64,000 nucleotides of DNA from assembly GCA_014773175.1 (NCBI GenBank), contig VXCM01000706.1:368540-432539 (forward strand). The letters run 5' to 3'. The stretch is from Lucifuga dentata (Eukaryota > Chordata > Actinopteri > Ophidiiformes > Bythitidae). Position numbers and translations under genes: made by a program. The notes under the pieces are model-generated. The model worked only from the letters and a program-made list of their open reading frames with translations. It had not been told where the DNA came from and searched no databases. Below, in pieces: positions 1-60,086 of this stretch (within the stretch, counting starts at the first letter, position 1; each line of letters starts with the position of its first letter).

Positions 1-39
1 TTGATCAAAAATCACTTATTGCACCTTTATGTTTTATGT

Positions 40-606
40 TTAACTCATTGACATATCAATCATATCAATAAATGTATCACATCACTATTGGTTTAGTCCC
101 TCCTTACCTAAGTACATATTTAGCAAAAATCCAAAATCAATATGGCCTCCGCTCTCATGATAGTCTACAGCTGACTGTTCCTCAGGTCAGGACAGAACTG
201 TGCAAAAAAGCTTTTAAATATGATGCGCCCTCCACATGGAACAATCTGCAACGGGACTTGAAACTTAATGACCCTAGTGGAATTCAAGTCAGTATTGAAA
301 AAACAGGAACTTGGCACCATCGGTCAGTGTCTTTGTTTTTAGATCTGTTAGGATGAACACACAAGATAGTTGTAGGCTTTTGGAGAAACCCCTTGCTTTG
401 CGTGCTGTTTCTGAATGTACATTTTGACTGTGATGGACTGTTATTGAAAGCTGTAATTGTGTGGTATTTACTATTTATTGTGGCTGATGCGCTGTACCTA
501 TTGTGATTTGTTATTGTTTTTTAATGCTGCCGTCTTGGCCAGGTTTCTCTTGATAAGAGATTTTTATCTCAATGAGTTTTACCTGGTAAAATAAAGGTCA
601 AATAAA
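40..606 (+). mobile_element. 3' end of an L2/CR1-type LINE
   Basis: An open frame at 72-356 encodes a peptide (VPPYLS, then RSHDSLQLTVPQVRTE, then KKAFKYDAPSTWNNL) that matches the usual C-terminal signature of reverse transcriptases from L2/CR1/Rex-like LINEs. About 250 nt of untranslated sequence follows, then a tail with an ACCTGGTAAAATAAAGG-type end and an A-rich stretch at about 590-616, typical of these LINE 3' ends. The reverse transcriptase and endonuclease core is absent, so this is a dead 5'-truncated copy. It lies in or beyond the soat2 intron that leaves the window on the left. The family name is from memory of the motif, not a search. Confidence 0.75.
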
Positions 607-2513
607 AATTTTTTAAAAATTATTCACAAGTTATGAAACTTAGTTAAGGTACCAATATAGCCAACTTTACCATCTCAAAAGTTGAACTACAGTAGGTTAA
701 TTGCAAAATCTTAATGCCTGTATGATGAATAATCTGCTTTAAAACCCCTAAAACTCTTCAGATTGACATTTTTTTTTTTTTACTGTATTCTTTCACAGAT
801 AAGTGTTGCTTAACCTTTTTTGTTAATATTAATTATATTTAAACCTTGTAAAAACTGTTACTTTGCGATGGTGATGATTATTATTATAATGAAAGTAAAA
901 AATATTCTAAGCATGTTCAATGCCGGTGTTATCATTTGCATTACATTCACATTGCATTGCATTACATTACATTACAGTCTCTGTGGAGACTTACATTACC
1001 TCCATGTTGCAACTTTATCTCAATAATAATACCTTTCAGTAAGACCTCATCAGGCTGTACATATAGATTCTTTATTGTGTGTGGGTTCTGCATATTGTGT
1101 TGTTTTAACTTCCCACATGAATCAACAGGGAGGAACCCCTAGTCGTGTGTTTTTGTCATTTTTCTCTGGTGACTAGGAGTGTCACTGTAAGTAATGATAC
1201 TGCCTGAGGAATAAATACACATTGCACCAATACAATACCTTCCTTTGGTGTATTTCTCATGACAACAGGAGCTGTTTCTCTGATGAAGGAGTAGCTCTTC
1301 ATCAGAAATCGAATCTGAAGAATGAAAACCAATATGGTATTATAGTGACAATGTATTAATAATAGAATATAGCTTCTCTGTTACTATTTAATGAACTGAG
1401 ATGTTTATGGTGTTATGCATAAATAACCTAAATCTTATTTATGTTGTTTACTTCTCATATAAAAGGGATGATACCTCATTTATGTGTCAGAAAGTGATTA
1501 CATAAAATGGACAGTGTCAGAATGACAAATGACTGAATGGACGTGGATCAGATAAGGATCAGGGCTGGGTTCCCCAAAAGCATTTTAGCACTCAGATTAT
1601 CTCATTGCAGAATGGAACAGCAGTGATCTCAGCAGTGAGATGGTTTTGGGGAAAGAGGGCCACTGTAATAAAGAGGATGAGGAGGTATTACAGTACGGTC
1701 CCATGGATTTTACTGATTGGGAACACTGAGAGCTGCCTGTGTGTTTGGCAAATTTCCAGGTTGAAGACTCCCATTTCTGGCCTAGCAAGCTTTCTTATCT
1801 TAATATTCCTGCCAGTGGCAACAAGGGGCTGCATTTATTATTTATGTGGATTACCAGATAAGCTAATGTTATGTACACAGGGTGTTTCTAGTATAGGCCA
1901 TTTCAACATGGCTTAATAACAAATATTTTGTGTGTATCTGGGTTGTTATGTGATATATATTTTCTTTGCATTGAATTTCCAAATGTTCACCCACAAACAG
2001 GATCATGTGGCATGCGTTATTAAAGGGAATTCAATGCCATTTTGATCTCTGAGGATCAGATCCTGATTCACTTGGAGAAGCTGTAAGAACTAACTCAGTT
2101 TGACTGATATTGTGACAGGTATGGAATGACAGAGTCTCTGTTGGGTGAGCACTGAGCTGCTGGTCTCCTTTGTTGCCAAATAGTATGAATTTGTGCTACA
2201 TCAAGTAATAAATAATGCATAACACATAATATTTTTCTATATCATGCTAGCAGTGGAGGTTTAAAGTAAAACACATCAGTTCTTTTTCTCTGATCTCTAT
2301 TGAGAGCCTGTTTGACTGCTGCTCTGTAGTCATGTTAATACCCTGAAGTGTAAACAACTTTGCTCAGTTCCCAAACCTTTCATATTCTCAAGTAGAATTG
2401 CTGAAAGATTTGAGATGTCTGTATCCATGACTATCTAAGATTCTCATAGATAGCAATTGTGAACTAGTTCCTGCTTGCATAAGTATTTGTCTCGCAAACA
2501 CACATTCCCTCAC
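607..2513. other. Probable soat2 intron sequence, no gene seen
   Basis: This stretch follows the donor of soat2 coding exon 6. I looked on the minus strand for the next SOAT exon (the segment after PPASRF..EQ) and did not find it here, so the intron probably continues past the window edge. Only AT-rich sequence and short poly-T runs are visible. Confidence 0.5.
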
Positions 2514-5500
2514 CTGCTCCAGTGTAACAATGAAGCGTGAGGCTGGTGGCAGCTGATTGTGTATGATGACATAGATGGGAAACACTCCCAGCAAACAAGC
2601 CTGCAGGGCACACATGACCAGGCCCAGCCCCACGGACAGCCCCAGCTTGGAGGGGAAGCTGTGGTAGAAAGCCCCCCACAGTGCCAGTGTGTAGTATGGA
2701 ACGATCAAGGTGTGGACAAACATCACCATCCAGGCCCAGATGACTGTCTGTATCTTCCCAAATGTATAGAAGATCAGGTCAAACTCCAGGACCAATCTGA
2801 GATTTGGAAACAGAAATGAAGGTAATGAGTAGATTTGCTGTTTCTGACCTGTATATGTTATGAAATGAAAAAATATAAAGGATGGAAATTAGTAGAGCAT
2901 GATAGTCCTCAGGCAGATTGTTTCACAATCCAGGAAAATATGGAAATATCTAAAAAAGAGTTGCAGCCAGAGAAATGTTGCAAGAGATTATGGTTTTGCA
3001 TGTATTTATCAAAGTCAGAGTTCTGTGCAAGCTGAAAGCAGTTGAGACGCGTTTAAAGCAGCTGTAGCGCTCTAAACAAACGAGATTAAAGAATAAGTGT
3101 CTTTAATAAAAGTCTGAGCATTGTTAGTGATATAAAGTATGTTTTCATAGCTTTCCTCATCATCTAAACACACTCCTGATAAACATGACATAAAAGCTTT
3201 TACTCAAGTCTGCAGCATGTCAAAATCAATATGATCATTTGTTCAAACAAGCTTACTTGCAAGTGTGAAGTCATTTGTTTTTTAAATTCATCAATGTCAA
3301 AATCAATGATAACTGGCCAGCTTTAGAAGCATGAGAATGAATCTGTAAACAGCAACAAGTGATTAAGCGCCTCCTGAAGGCACAGCAGAAATAGTGGGAG
3401 GGATTGATCGCTCTCTGTTACCAGAGGAAAGGAGGAGAAAAGCAGGAACGTTTAGTCAAAGGAAAGAGAGGGTAAGAAATGAGGGGAAGTTTCTGAAGGT
3501 TTGGGGGTGACTGAATTTATTTTAGATAGATTGGAGTCTTACAATTTGCAACATGCGGGCGTAATAAACATCTAGACAAGTACAGATGTCTCATATACCT
3601 GCCCTGGTCAATATAGTCAACAGCAAGTGTGCTGAGACAGAAGATGAGGAGAACAGCTATGAATATGTGGTAGATGGTCCTGATGTGGCTGATCTCAAAC
3701 AGCTCACTAATGGAGAAACACAGACATGAGATTAAAAAAACATAAAAAAAAATCTTTTTATTTATGTGCATATTCGTTGTTTTCTTAATTTTACACAATA
3801 GTTTTGTTTGAATATATATATAAAAAAAAAATATGGGTCATTTAATAAAAAAATGAATTTCTAAAATGTTTTGTTATTGTTTGAATTCTTATAACAAGTT
3901 CTGGCCAGAGCCGTATCCCAGCAAATAGATCTAGCCACTTCCATTACAGTTACTAAGACTCAGCGTTATGTGGAATGGATTTGTTAGGCTCTGACACAGA
4001 TCGTATGCCTATTACACCTGTGTAATAGGCATACGATGTGTTAAACCTTTGTTAAAACTTTGTGTACATTATTAGCTTCATGCAAACTTCAAAGCACGCT
4101 TGCTCATGCATTTCCCAGTCAGACAACTACGACAAGTAAAAGTGGGCCAAACTCAAAACTGAAAGTAACCTACAACTAAAACTATTGACTAGATGGCAAC
4201 AATGCACACTTAGCACACACCACACAGTTAAAGTTCTGATGTAATCTTAACAAGGAAGAACTGTGATGTGTAGCACAAATTTTGTAATGCATTAATATAT
4301 ATATATATATATATATATAAAAGTTTGATAAATAAACTGTTGACTGCACTTGGTCAAATCCAAATTCAAATTCATTGAAACTAGTGTCATGTCACTGGAA
4401 TATTGTGCACAGTCACTGATCTCTGTTTTAGTGTCTGTCAGTCTTTCACACTTACTCCAACAGTGATGCCCTGTCCAAAAACACTTTGCCGCCCTCCATT
4501 CTGTGAGATGTTATAGAATGCAGTCAGGCAGTCAGAAAGACAGAAATACACACACACACAGACACACAATTAATTGATGACCACAGTGAGGATGTAAATG
4601 TCTGCAAGCAGGCTTCAAGAAGTATAATGTTAAGTGTTACTTAAAAAAAAAAAAATAAGCAAAATTTCCCTGCTCTTCCTCCTCACCTGTTTATCTGGTT
4701 TTTTGTCAGCTTCCCATTTTCTGTTGGCTGGATTTGTGTCAAAGGTTGGACTGAGTCAGTCAGAGTTTGATCCAGTAGGTCACTGAGCTGATTTTGGACC
4801 TGCTCCAAGATTTTCACCTTCACTTTCTACCAGAGGAACCAGAGGGAAAAAAAAAAAAAATCTGTTTGTTTTCTAATGTTTACAAATTTTACTTCATTCC
4901 GTATGTCAGGGATTGCGCCATTCTTTGTGTGCGTAATCATTGTGTGCAATCTCCTGTTTTTGTTCTCATTTGCTTCTTTCAGAGGTCAAACAACTTGTTG
5001 CTGTGTGTATAAGCTTAAGTGCCTGTGAGTTATGGATTACCTGTGCATGTTTCTGCCAGTGCCTCAAAGCTTCTGCATGTGTGCAATTATGATTCCCAAC
5101 TGCAGAGAATAACAAAAGTTGCTTCAGTTCACCAATTTTCACCAACATTATAGCCTTCTGTGTGCACTGTATCTGAAATAAAATATTCAAGGCAGTAAGA
5201 GGAAAATGAGGAGATATACTGAGATGTAGTATATATAAAAACAGAAATATAAAAGCTTGACCTCCATGAATAATAATATATTCCATTTATATAGCACTTT
5301 TCTGCATACATTATACAGGTTACAGATTATACAGGTTCAACTGCTTTTCCAAAAGTCAGATTAGTACCACCAATTACATAACACTCCAAAAAAGAAAAGT
5401 GCAGAATATGAATGTTATTCATATTTGGTGCTACAGTGGGTTCCTGAATTTCCTACACACGTCGATGGAATTTACAAATATTTAATATCTTCCTGATCCT

Positions 5501-5578
5501 ACCATGATTGTTGATCTTGTTTGATTGAAGGGTCTTGATGTTTCTGTGCCACAGTCCATTAAGCTCTGCAGTCGTCAT
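2514..5578 (-). CDS. soat2: Sterol O-acyltransferase 2-like, 5' half (partial)
   Basis: An ER membrane-bound O-acyltransferase that esterifies cholesterol with long-chain acyl-CoA. Six coding exons join in frame with GT-AG sites: 5503-5578, 5041-5099, 4687-4826, 4456-4500, 3599-3706 and 2514-2796, giving 711 nt or 237 codons. The start at 5578 has a purine at -3. The N-terminal part contains [14 protein letters not shown], which aligns with the N-terminal helix of SOAT2 (LLEQAQGQLRELLD) better than with SOAT1. The family hallmark [17 protein letters not shown], then [17 protein letters not shown], marks entry into the first membrane segments. Two more hydrophobic segments follow in exon 6, up to LPPASRF. 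The catalytic histidine region and the remaining membrane segments lie outside the window. An earlier acceptor at 5172 would lengthen exon 2 in frame, but 5099 has the better pyrimidine tract and joins the start exon in frame. The gene is transcribed in the same direction as kif5a, about 7.9 kb downstream of the kif5a stop. Confidence 0.9.
4000..4037. repeat. Near-perfect 18-bp palindrome in soat2 intron 4
   Basis: ATCGTATGCCTATTACAC at 4000-4017 is followed after two bases by its exact reverse complement at 4020-4037. No transposon ends or target duplications are obvious. The function is unknown. Confidence 0.85.
4294..4319. repeat. (TA)n microsatellite
   Basis: About 13 TA units in soat2 intron 4. 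Confidence 0.9.
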
Positions 5579-6108
5579 AGCTTCCTCCTGAAGCAGGACA
5601 CAACACGTGGGACAGTGTCTTGGGACTTATTGGATGAGCCTGTACATGTACAAATTACATTTTAGTCACACACACAAACACACACAATGTTGCTTCCATG
5701 GGAAATGATAGAAAACTACCTGGTAAGTGCCTATGGGACAGAGATTTCTTCCTGGTTTGTAGTATTTTACTCACATAGGGATGGAAGAACCCATAGATGA
5801 ACCTTTTGACTTTACTCAGAATCATTAAACTTTGCCTAAGTATCTGGTTAAAGTCTTGGTTAAATTTAAATCTACACTCACATTGACAATCTGCTGCTAC
5901 ACAGCTCTCTGTGGCTAATTGTGACATTAAAAGCATTGTAAATATTGATTCATACAGTCATTAGCAAATATTACAGATGATGATGATGATGAGGAGCTGA
6001 GAATCATCAATTATAATTTGAGAGACTAACTTGGATCAGACCAATGCTGGCAAGTTAGATAACATCAAACAATTGATGCTGCTAATGAGCCTCTGTCCCA
6101 AACATATG

Positions 6109-6139
<31 letters not shown>

Positions 6140-8236
6140 GTGAAAAAGTGCAAACCTGTGGTCTGAATGCAGGAATAATAAATACTTTGGCTGGGGTTTT
6201 GAACGATAGTTACCTAGAGTGCTTATCCATAACAGCGGTGCTATTATCAGTCATTGCCTTAGATAACAGTGACAAACCTTAGTGTCCTCAGTGGAAGTTT
6301 ACACACTACAGATAACATTATAGACAACCCTGTTCTGTTCCATTGAGTCCCATGCAGGAAGCAGTAAAAAAAACACACATTGACCTCATTTTTTAATCCA
6401 TATTGTTTGATTGCTCTTCAGGAGAAATATCACTGGCAGTTAAGCTTTGGACAGACCGACAGATTATATTCCACGACTGAGGCTGATTCAATGGAGGAAA
6501 TCCTTTTTTTTTTTTATACAGGTCAAACATTTTGCAACACTTCTTAATAGAGTAGTATTTAATCCATATAGAAGGCAGAGGAGTGTTTTTATCATCTCTA
6601 AGAAAATGAAGTCATTGGTTTGTCTTCTTTTTTTCAGTCTCCCCTGTATTGATCAACTCTGATATTAACATTTTAATTTGCATGTGCTTATGTTAATATC
6701 ATCTTAATCTTAGTGAAGCAGTGTCTTTCAAGAGAACAAATGTAGTGATTCCACTGCCTTTAAACCGAAATTAGAAATATTTTTAATTAATTGATAATGG
6801 CTGAGTGTGACTGGCTGAGACTCGTTAGTCAAGTACACTCCAACACACCCCTCATTAAGTAAAGACCATAATGGAATTATGATTTTTCAAAACTGCCACC
6901 TTGAATCACAGTACAAAAAGTAAACTTAACTATTAAATCAGCATTTTCTTTTTAAACCACATGCCAGCAAGACAGCATCATTAATTCTGATTATATTTGA
7001 GAAATTGATTGGTTTTAACATTTCAGATGATTAACCAGAGTTAATGTAGTAGCTTCAGGGGTGGCCTGCAATTACATTTCATTTTTTTCATTCATTTAAA
7101 ACCTCAGTGCTGTTTCTGCAAATTAAACCTTCATTTGAGTGCAATTATTAAGCCTAGAATTAACATTGGACGACATGTGGCAGTTAACACTGACACTGGG
7201 ATCTCATAGCTTACCAAAGCGCAATAGAGAAGTTATGTAACACAATTTTACAGGCTTCGTCACAATGCACATGAGCAGAATTGAGGCTTAAATGATGATT
7301 CCTTGCCATTTTTTGCAACTTTTTAAGATGTTAAACAGTTTAAGCTGTTAAAGTTATAAAGTCTAATTTAAAGCTTCTGAATTTCAGCAAAATTAGCAGC
7401 ATTAGTACAACACTGGTTTTTGTTCTTCAGTACACACGTCAGATCTGCTATCACTGTCATCAAATACAAAATATCAGATGTGTCCAAACAAGTTTGTAAG
7501 ACCTCAAATTACAGTTAAAATTATGAAAGCTGCAGTGTGTAAATGGCTACTCTGCATTTTGTCTGAAAACAAAAATGATTTGATAAAAAATAAGAAAACC
7601 GCACTGTCCTTACCAGAGGTCAAAGCTGCATTTAAGTTATACTGTAACTGATTTGCTGCAATAGACATCAAAACTGATGAAGGCTCAAATTCTAACAATG
7701 TAATCATAAAAAGGGGAAACATTTGAAGTTATAATTCAAAACAATTAATTGAAATTGTGCTGATGGTTTATAATTGATCACAGGAATAAAAGTGAATGTC
7801 AACCTACTTAACATCCTTGTAAAATGATTATAAAATTCAAGTGAACTTAGTCATAACGTTTATTCATCATTATTGTTAAATGTTGATGGGTGCATCAATT
7901 TGCTTGGAATAAGGTTTATGAAAATTTCCAAGGTTACAGCATTTTCATTGAGTTTATTCTGTTCTGTTTCTCTATAAAGATTAATACCACAACTTGTTTA
8001 AAATTGTAGGTAGAAGAAAATGTTGAATTCTACAGTTTTACCTGGTCAAAGTTACAGATGACAGATGCAAAACGTCTGGCAGAAAATGTAAATCTAATTT
8101 ACACAATAACATTTGTGTTAGATATGTACTCACACAGTATTGTGGCTTCGAGTTCAGTGAGTGGTCCACAGGGTGAGAGTTGAGAGAAGCAGTGTGTCAG
8201 TTGAGGCTTCTGGCTAACAGTGTGTGTGTGTGTGTT

Positions 8237-8272
<36 letters not shown>

Positions 8273-9864
8273 GGTTTGTCTGTGTCACAGTTCTGGTGAC
8301 CTGTGTCCTCTCCTTTTCTCAGCTTGATATGCTGAACTTTGCCCTTTTTGGCTTTTGGCCCTCAGATGTCCATCCCAACACACACATGCATGCGCACACA
8401 CACACACATACATACACACGCACACACCTCCTCTGGATGTACCAAACCACACAGCAGTGGTATTTGAGAACTTGCTTATTTATTGAAACACACCTGAAAA
8501 GCTTGATTTCTGGTTGATTAAACAATAATTAATGATACCACCTATTCATAACAGATAGTATGAGAAGAAGTATGGCATAATTTAAAAAAAACACACACAC
8601 ATGTACACAGTACTTTTTATACACTGTCTAGTGTTTCGTAATTTGGGAGAAAAAAACAACACAAAAACCTGATTTGTTGAGCAAGCACTTGGCTTGTGTT
8701 TGGCTTTTTTTCTTTCTTTCTTTCTTTTTTTTCCAGGATTCATTAGGTAAATATTAACAAAATGTTGTTTCACACATTAAGTAGACAGCCAATTTGAAAT
8801 GTTTTGATTTTTGTTTCTGCTTACAACATGTTGTGTTACAGCATGTTCAAGTCAATAGCTGGTTAAATAATGAAGCAGGCAGAGAGAGAGAGAGAGAGAT
8901 GTCTCATTAACTTTCTACATTTGGACTAATTGGTCTCTGTGTGGAGTTTTAGTGAATGTGGCATCAGCAGTTAAATAATAAAGAAGTCCACTTGGTAGTT
9001 TGGTGGTTTGGTAGTTTTTGTCAGAATCTCCGTACCCTCTGACACATCAGGATTGCTTTACTTATTGATTTGTCCCACTTAAGCATCACTGTCACTGTGT
9101 CACTTTCAGCTGTTTGCTTTTCCTCTTATTAATGCTTTATAGCTTACAAATTTGTATCACACAAGCAGAAATGGGGGGGAAAAAATGTGATTTGTTAAGT
9201 GGATTAAGTGAATAAAGTGGATTTATTATCAATATAGCATCTCAATGTTTTGCTTGGAAATATGTCTTGTAATATGTCTTCCGTTGCCTCATATTTATCA
9301 ATAGATTACATACTGGAGAAGTGTTTTTGGTGCTTTACAAAATGCAAAAGCAAGGAAAAGGTATGTAATGTGTATTCAGGTTCAGCTTTATTTAAAGATT
9401 TTCATCAGATAATCTTTTGTTTCTCAGCTGCTACAGAAGAAGATACTACATGCACTAAACCACACGCTAGAAACAAACCAACATACAAATGTACAAATAC
9501 ACACATTTTCCCAACATTCTTTCATACCTACTCCTGTATAATTAGTGTACAGTATCACATATTATTTCCTTTTCAGATTGATTACAAATAAGACACCCAG
9601 ACCAACAAGACTAAAGATAATTTCTACACTCAGTCCTTCACAGCTCAATATACATCCACAGTCTGAAGAATAGTTGCTTTCTTTGAGGGCTTCATTGAGT
9701 AAGAACAGGTTGATCATAAAGGCCATTCACATTTAACTCACAGTTTCTATAGGTTATGTAAACACACGCCTTCAATAATAGTGTACTTTAGTTCAATGAC
9801 TGTTTGACTCTTTGGAACAAGTTAAATTTAAATTGCAGTTTTATATACTCGGGGTAACAAACAA

Positions 9865-9901
<37 letters not shown>

Positions 9902-11791
9902 AATAAGCAAATAATAGGTCAAAGTGCTCATGCATTTCTGAATCCTCAGTGCAACATTAAAGGAGGATCTGCTTTGTTGAAAGGACTGTAAATAGTTAAA
10001 GAAATAGAGACAAGTATAGAGGCAGCTCCTGTTATCCCCAGATTACACACACACAGATACACACACAGTCCCTCCACTGTTACCCTTGACTCTTATCCTG
10101 ACTGTCTGATCAGGAGGTCAACAGAGAGTGAGTGGCAGGTGGCGTGGAGTAAGCAAAAATGTCTGCACCGTTTGGAACTCATCTCACATTAAATACTTTA
10201 TGTAATATATCTGTTTTTGGGTTCAAAAGGTGAACCCAAAAAGCCAGGTCAGTATGTCTGTAAGAGGGATAAGACTGGACTGCATCGGTACTAGGAGCTG
10301 ATAACCTGCAGTAACCTCATTGCCTGCAGAACTTATATTGGCTATTATTATAGAGCAAAAGCCTTGTTTATGACGGGATACCAACTGCACACAGACCTTT
10401 GGTTAGAATCTGAGGTGGTTCACAAAGAACCTTAGCATAATTCATCTCTTAAATTAATCCATTTTGAAATGGCAGCTGTACACATGCACATATTTCCATT
10501 CAGTGACAAAACAGTTGAAAAGTAATTAACACTGTCAACAGATACATTTACAGTTTAAAAAATAAATACATTACATTCACCACCGGGTTTGGATTAAGAA
10601 TAAATAGCAAATAAATAATGATTTAAATGAAACATATAATATATATTTATATATCTATATCTTCTTTCTTTCTTTTTTTTTTTTTTTNTTTTTTTTTTTT
10701 TTTTACCTAGAAGTATAAAAATAGTTGCTACACGTTTTTGTTTTTGTTTGTTTTTTTTTAACTCTGCCATGCTATTGGGTTACATGACAATGACTGAATA
10801 TCTCAAAAGACAATCCCTGACAGGCAATTTACTTGTACAGGGATGATTTACAGCTCAAGGGTCTCTTCTCTGTGACACTGTCAAACCTTTAAAATGATCT
10901 AAAATTGTTTGTTTTTGACTTTATTTGTGGCTCAAAGTAATTAAAGCCAGTGCTATGAATCATATTGTTCAAAAGTTAGACATGCTGATGTTAACCAATC
11001 AATAATTAAGGTGTCATGCTCATCAACAGCCAATTTAACACAATATAGTGGCTCTTATTGTACTTGATGAAATCATCAAAAGGTTTTAATGAGCAGAGAA
11101 GTATCTGAAATATTCCCTCAGCAGTTTGTGGAATACACATTGCCATGACTTGAGGTCCTTTGCTTCATTAATTTGAGTAAAAAACATCTGTGAGAAATTG
11201 TCTGTGATTAAGGCTTGGTCAAACTTTCAGTTATGTGCAGTTGCAGCCATATATATTCAGCGACATAAGCAGCTGCTTCAGGACCCACTTCCAGGCCCAT
11301 ACCAAGGATTCAGTTTAGTAATCCAACAACACATTTGACGTTGTTAGAAATAATATAGAATCTAATAATAATCAAAACATGATTAACCTGAAAGTATTCG
11401 ACTTCTCAGTCACTACTTCTGTATTTATAATTCAAATATTTACTTATTTTTTTAATTAATTTACGTTTACTATCTTCATTTATGTGTTTTATGTTCAGAA
11501 AATGTAATTTCCTGGAGATATCTGTTAAATTTGTACTAAAATAGTGTTATGCACAAGCCAGTTTGTCATAATTTTGTTAAGAGACCCAATTACAAAATCT
11601 GCTTAGGGCCTTCAAAATGCTAGGGCTGGCCCTGGTTATGTGTGTAGGTGTGTGCATACGGGTGGACTCATGTCTCCTAGTAAAGTCATTTTAGGTGCCT
11701 CAATAGCAGCAATAAACATTTTAAAAATCTAATTTCATTTTGATGTGTACAGGTTTCCACTGAGGCAAACAGCATACCCTAGTGGTTATGT

Positions 11792-11914
11792 ACACCACTA
11801 CACTTTCTCTTTCCCACCTTACTGTGCCATCTTGAGGGGATAGTTTTGTGAANACACCACTACACTTTCTCTTTCCCACCTTACTGTGCCATCTTGAGGG
11901 GATAGTTTTGTGAA
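11792..11914. repeat. 61-bp exact duplication around a single N (assembly join)
   Basis: The 61 bases at 11792-11852 are repeated exactly at 11854-11914, separated only by the N at 11853. This is best read as two contig ends that overlap but were not merged, not as a biological repeat. Confidence 0.85.
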
Positions 11915-12066
11915 CAATATGGGTAAGCTGCCAGGTCGTTTGAGAGGCAGTGCTTGTCATGGTTCCAAAGATATAAACATCCCACATCACCTACAGAGAT
12001 CAGAAAGACAGGAGGGCTGGAGAGGAGCAAGCAGGTAAAGATCAAAGATTGATGGGGGTGGGGGGG

Positions 12067-12089
12067 NNNNNNNNNNNNNNNNNNNNNNN
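12067..12089. other. Assembly gap (23 N) inside a purine repeat
   Basis: A run of 23 N sits between a G-rich run and a (GA)n tract, so the true repeat length here is unknown. Confidence 0.95.
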
Positions 12090-12316
12090 GAGAGAGAGAG
12101 AGAGAGAGAGAGAGAAACAGAGCATAAAACTAACAGTTAAATAATTTAAAGAAAAGACATGATGAAAGAAAAGGAAAAAACAGCAGCCGATGAGTCATGC
12201 AATTGTCAGAAGGAACTGGTGTCATCAGTGAGACTTTGGTGTTTTAGGGAGCTACACTGAACACTCTGGGTAAATTTAAACTTCACAAAATTGACTGGTA
12301 CCGTGCAAAACTATTC

Positions 12317-12322
12317 TTTATT
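12317..12322 (-). terminator. Candidate kif5a polyadenylation signal
   Basis: On the minus strand this is AATAAA, about 1.17 kb past the kif5a stop codon, and I saw no AATAAA nearer to the stop (ATTAAA variants occur). If used, the 3' UTR would include the (GA)n tract at 12574-12631. There is no transcript support, so this is a guess by position and motif. Confidence 0.3.
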
Positions 12323-12571
12323 TTACAGAAAAGTTTATTCACCTTATAATGATCGAATATTTTACGCTTTATAATAAAATGCTCTTACATTGTTTGCTTG
12401 GCACATCATTACATACACACCTTTTAGTTTGTCTTAGTCACAAAAAGATTCTGGTTTAGGATTAGATTACTGAGGTCAATTCACTCAGCAGCCGCTGTGA
12501 CAAATGGCTGTGAACAGGATTACGTTGAATAAAGAATGAACAGAATCTAATGAAACCATGTGAGAACAAGT

Positions 12572-12634
<63 letters not shown>

Positions 12635-13492
12635 CCCAAATGCTGTGAAAATTTAATTCCCCTTCCCTTGTGTGTCTTTCCTGAAATATATGTCTTTGTA
12701 ATATTGTATAATTTTGACCCCAAGGCAGGGCTTTATGAAGTACTGTAAGTCCAAAACAAGAGTGAATCTAAGACAGATGCTGTTTCGTAGATGCTTTTGT
12801 GCAGAGTTTCTCGTAGTAACATAAGTGTAGATATTTATGGCATCACTAGCCTAGCAAAAAAAAATTAAAATAAATAAATTAATAAAATAATAATAATAAT
12901 ACTCGTCTTGGTAGCGTTACTGCTTCCTGCAAAATTGATAAAAGCAAAAGTCAAAAAATGAATAACTCAAGAGAGATCCATGCTTAAATCTAGTTTAATC
13001 TTCATTTTTATGTCTGCAATAACAGTGTTTTGTGCATTGTCTTGGTTCATACTTATGTATAAACATTCACTGGTTCTCACCAGCAAACTGAAGTTTCAGT
13101 CTGTATGCAGTGAAACTGTACTCGGACACACAATATGGCTGTAATTAGTAGTAGTGAAAACCTTTCATGTGATTAAACATTTAGGGTATTTAGTTATTTT
13201 GTTCCACAAGTCCTGTACAGATTGGCCCCTAGCAGCCAACTAGCAGCAAATGAAAGATAATGAATTTTCCTGTTTCATTACTTTCCTGTGACTTCTAAGC
13301 TGACTGCTGCATCTATTCTGTATGTTTTGTTTTTTGTTTTTTTTTTTTCAGATCTACACACAAGTATTTAATATGGGCCACTTAAAAAAGACACTGGATT
13401 TAGCCAAAAATGGATTTAGGCTTCAAAACTTGCAGTGTAAATGCAGCCACAGAGTGTCTATCTTTCTGTGCATTCTTACCAGCTCAGGACTA

Positions 13493-60086
<46,594 letters not shown>

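Larger units (their letters stand above)
5579..13492. other. Intergenic: soat2 promoter side to kif5a 3' UTR
   Basis: No protein-coding exon is recognised here. It would hold the soat2 promoter near its left end and the kif5a 3' UTR near its right end. Visible simple repeats: poly-T at about 6111-6137, a TG tract at 8219-8272, a CA-rich tract at 8379-8427, GA at 9868-9900 and GA at 12574-12631. Around 5275-5410 there is a TTATATAGCACTTTTCTGC stretch typical of old LINE/SINE tails. Assembly joins are at 10688, 11853 and 12067-12089. Confidence 0.6.

Noticed and set aside
5041..5172. Longer soat2 exon 2 starting at 5172
   Set aside because: In frame through the exon, but the internal acceptor at 5099 has a stronger pyrimidine tract, joins the start exon in phase, and gives a better fit to the SOAT2 N-terminus.
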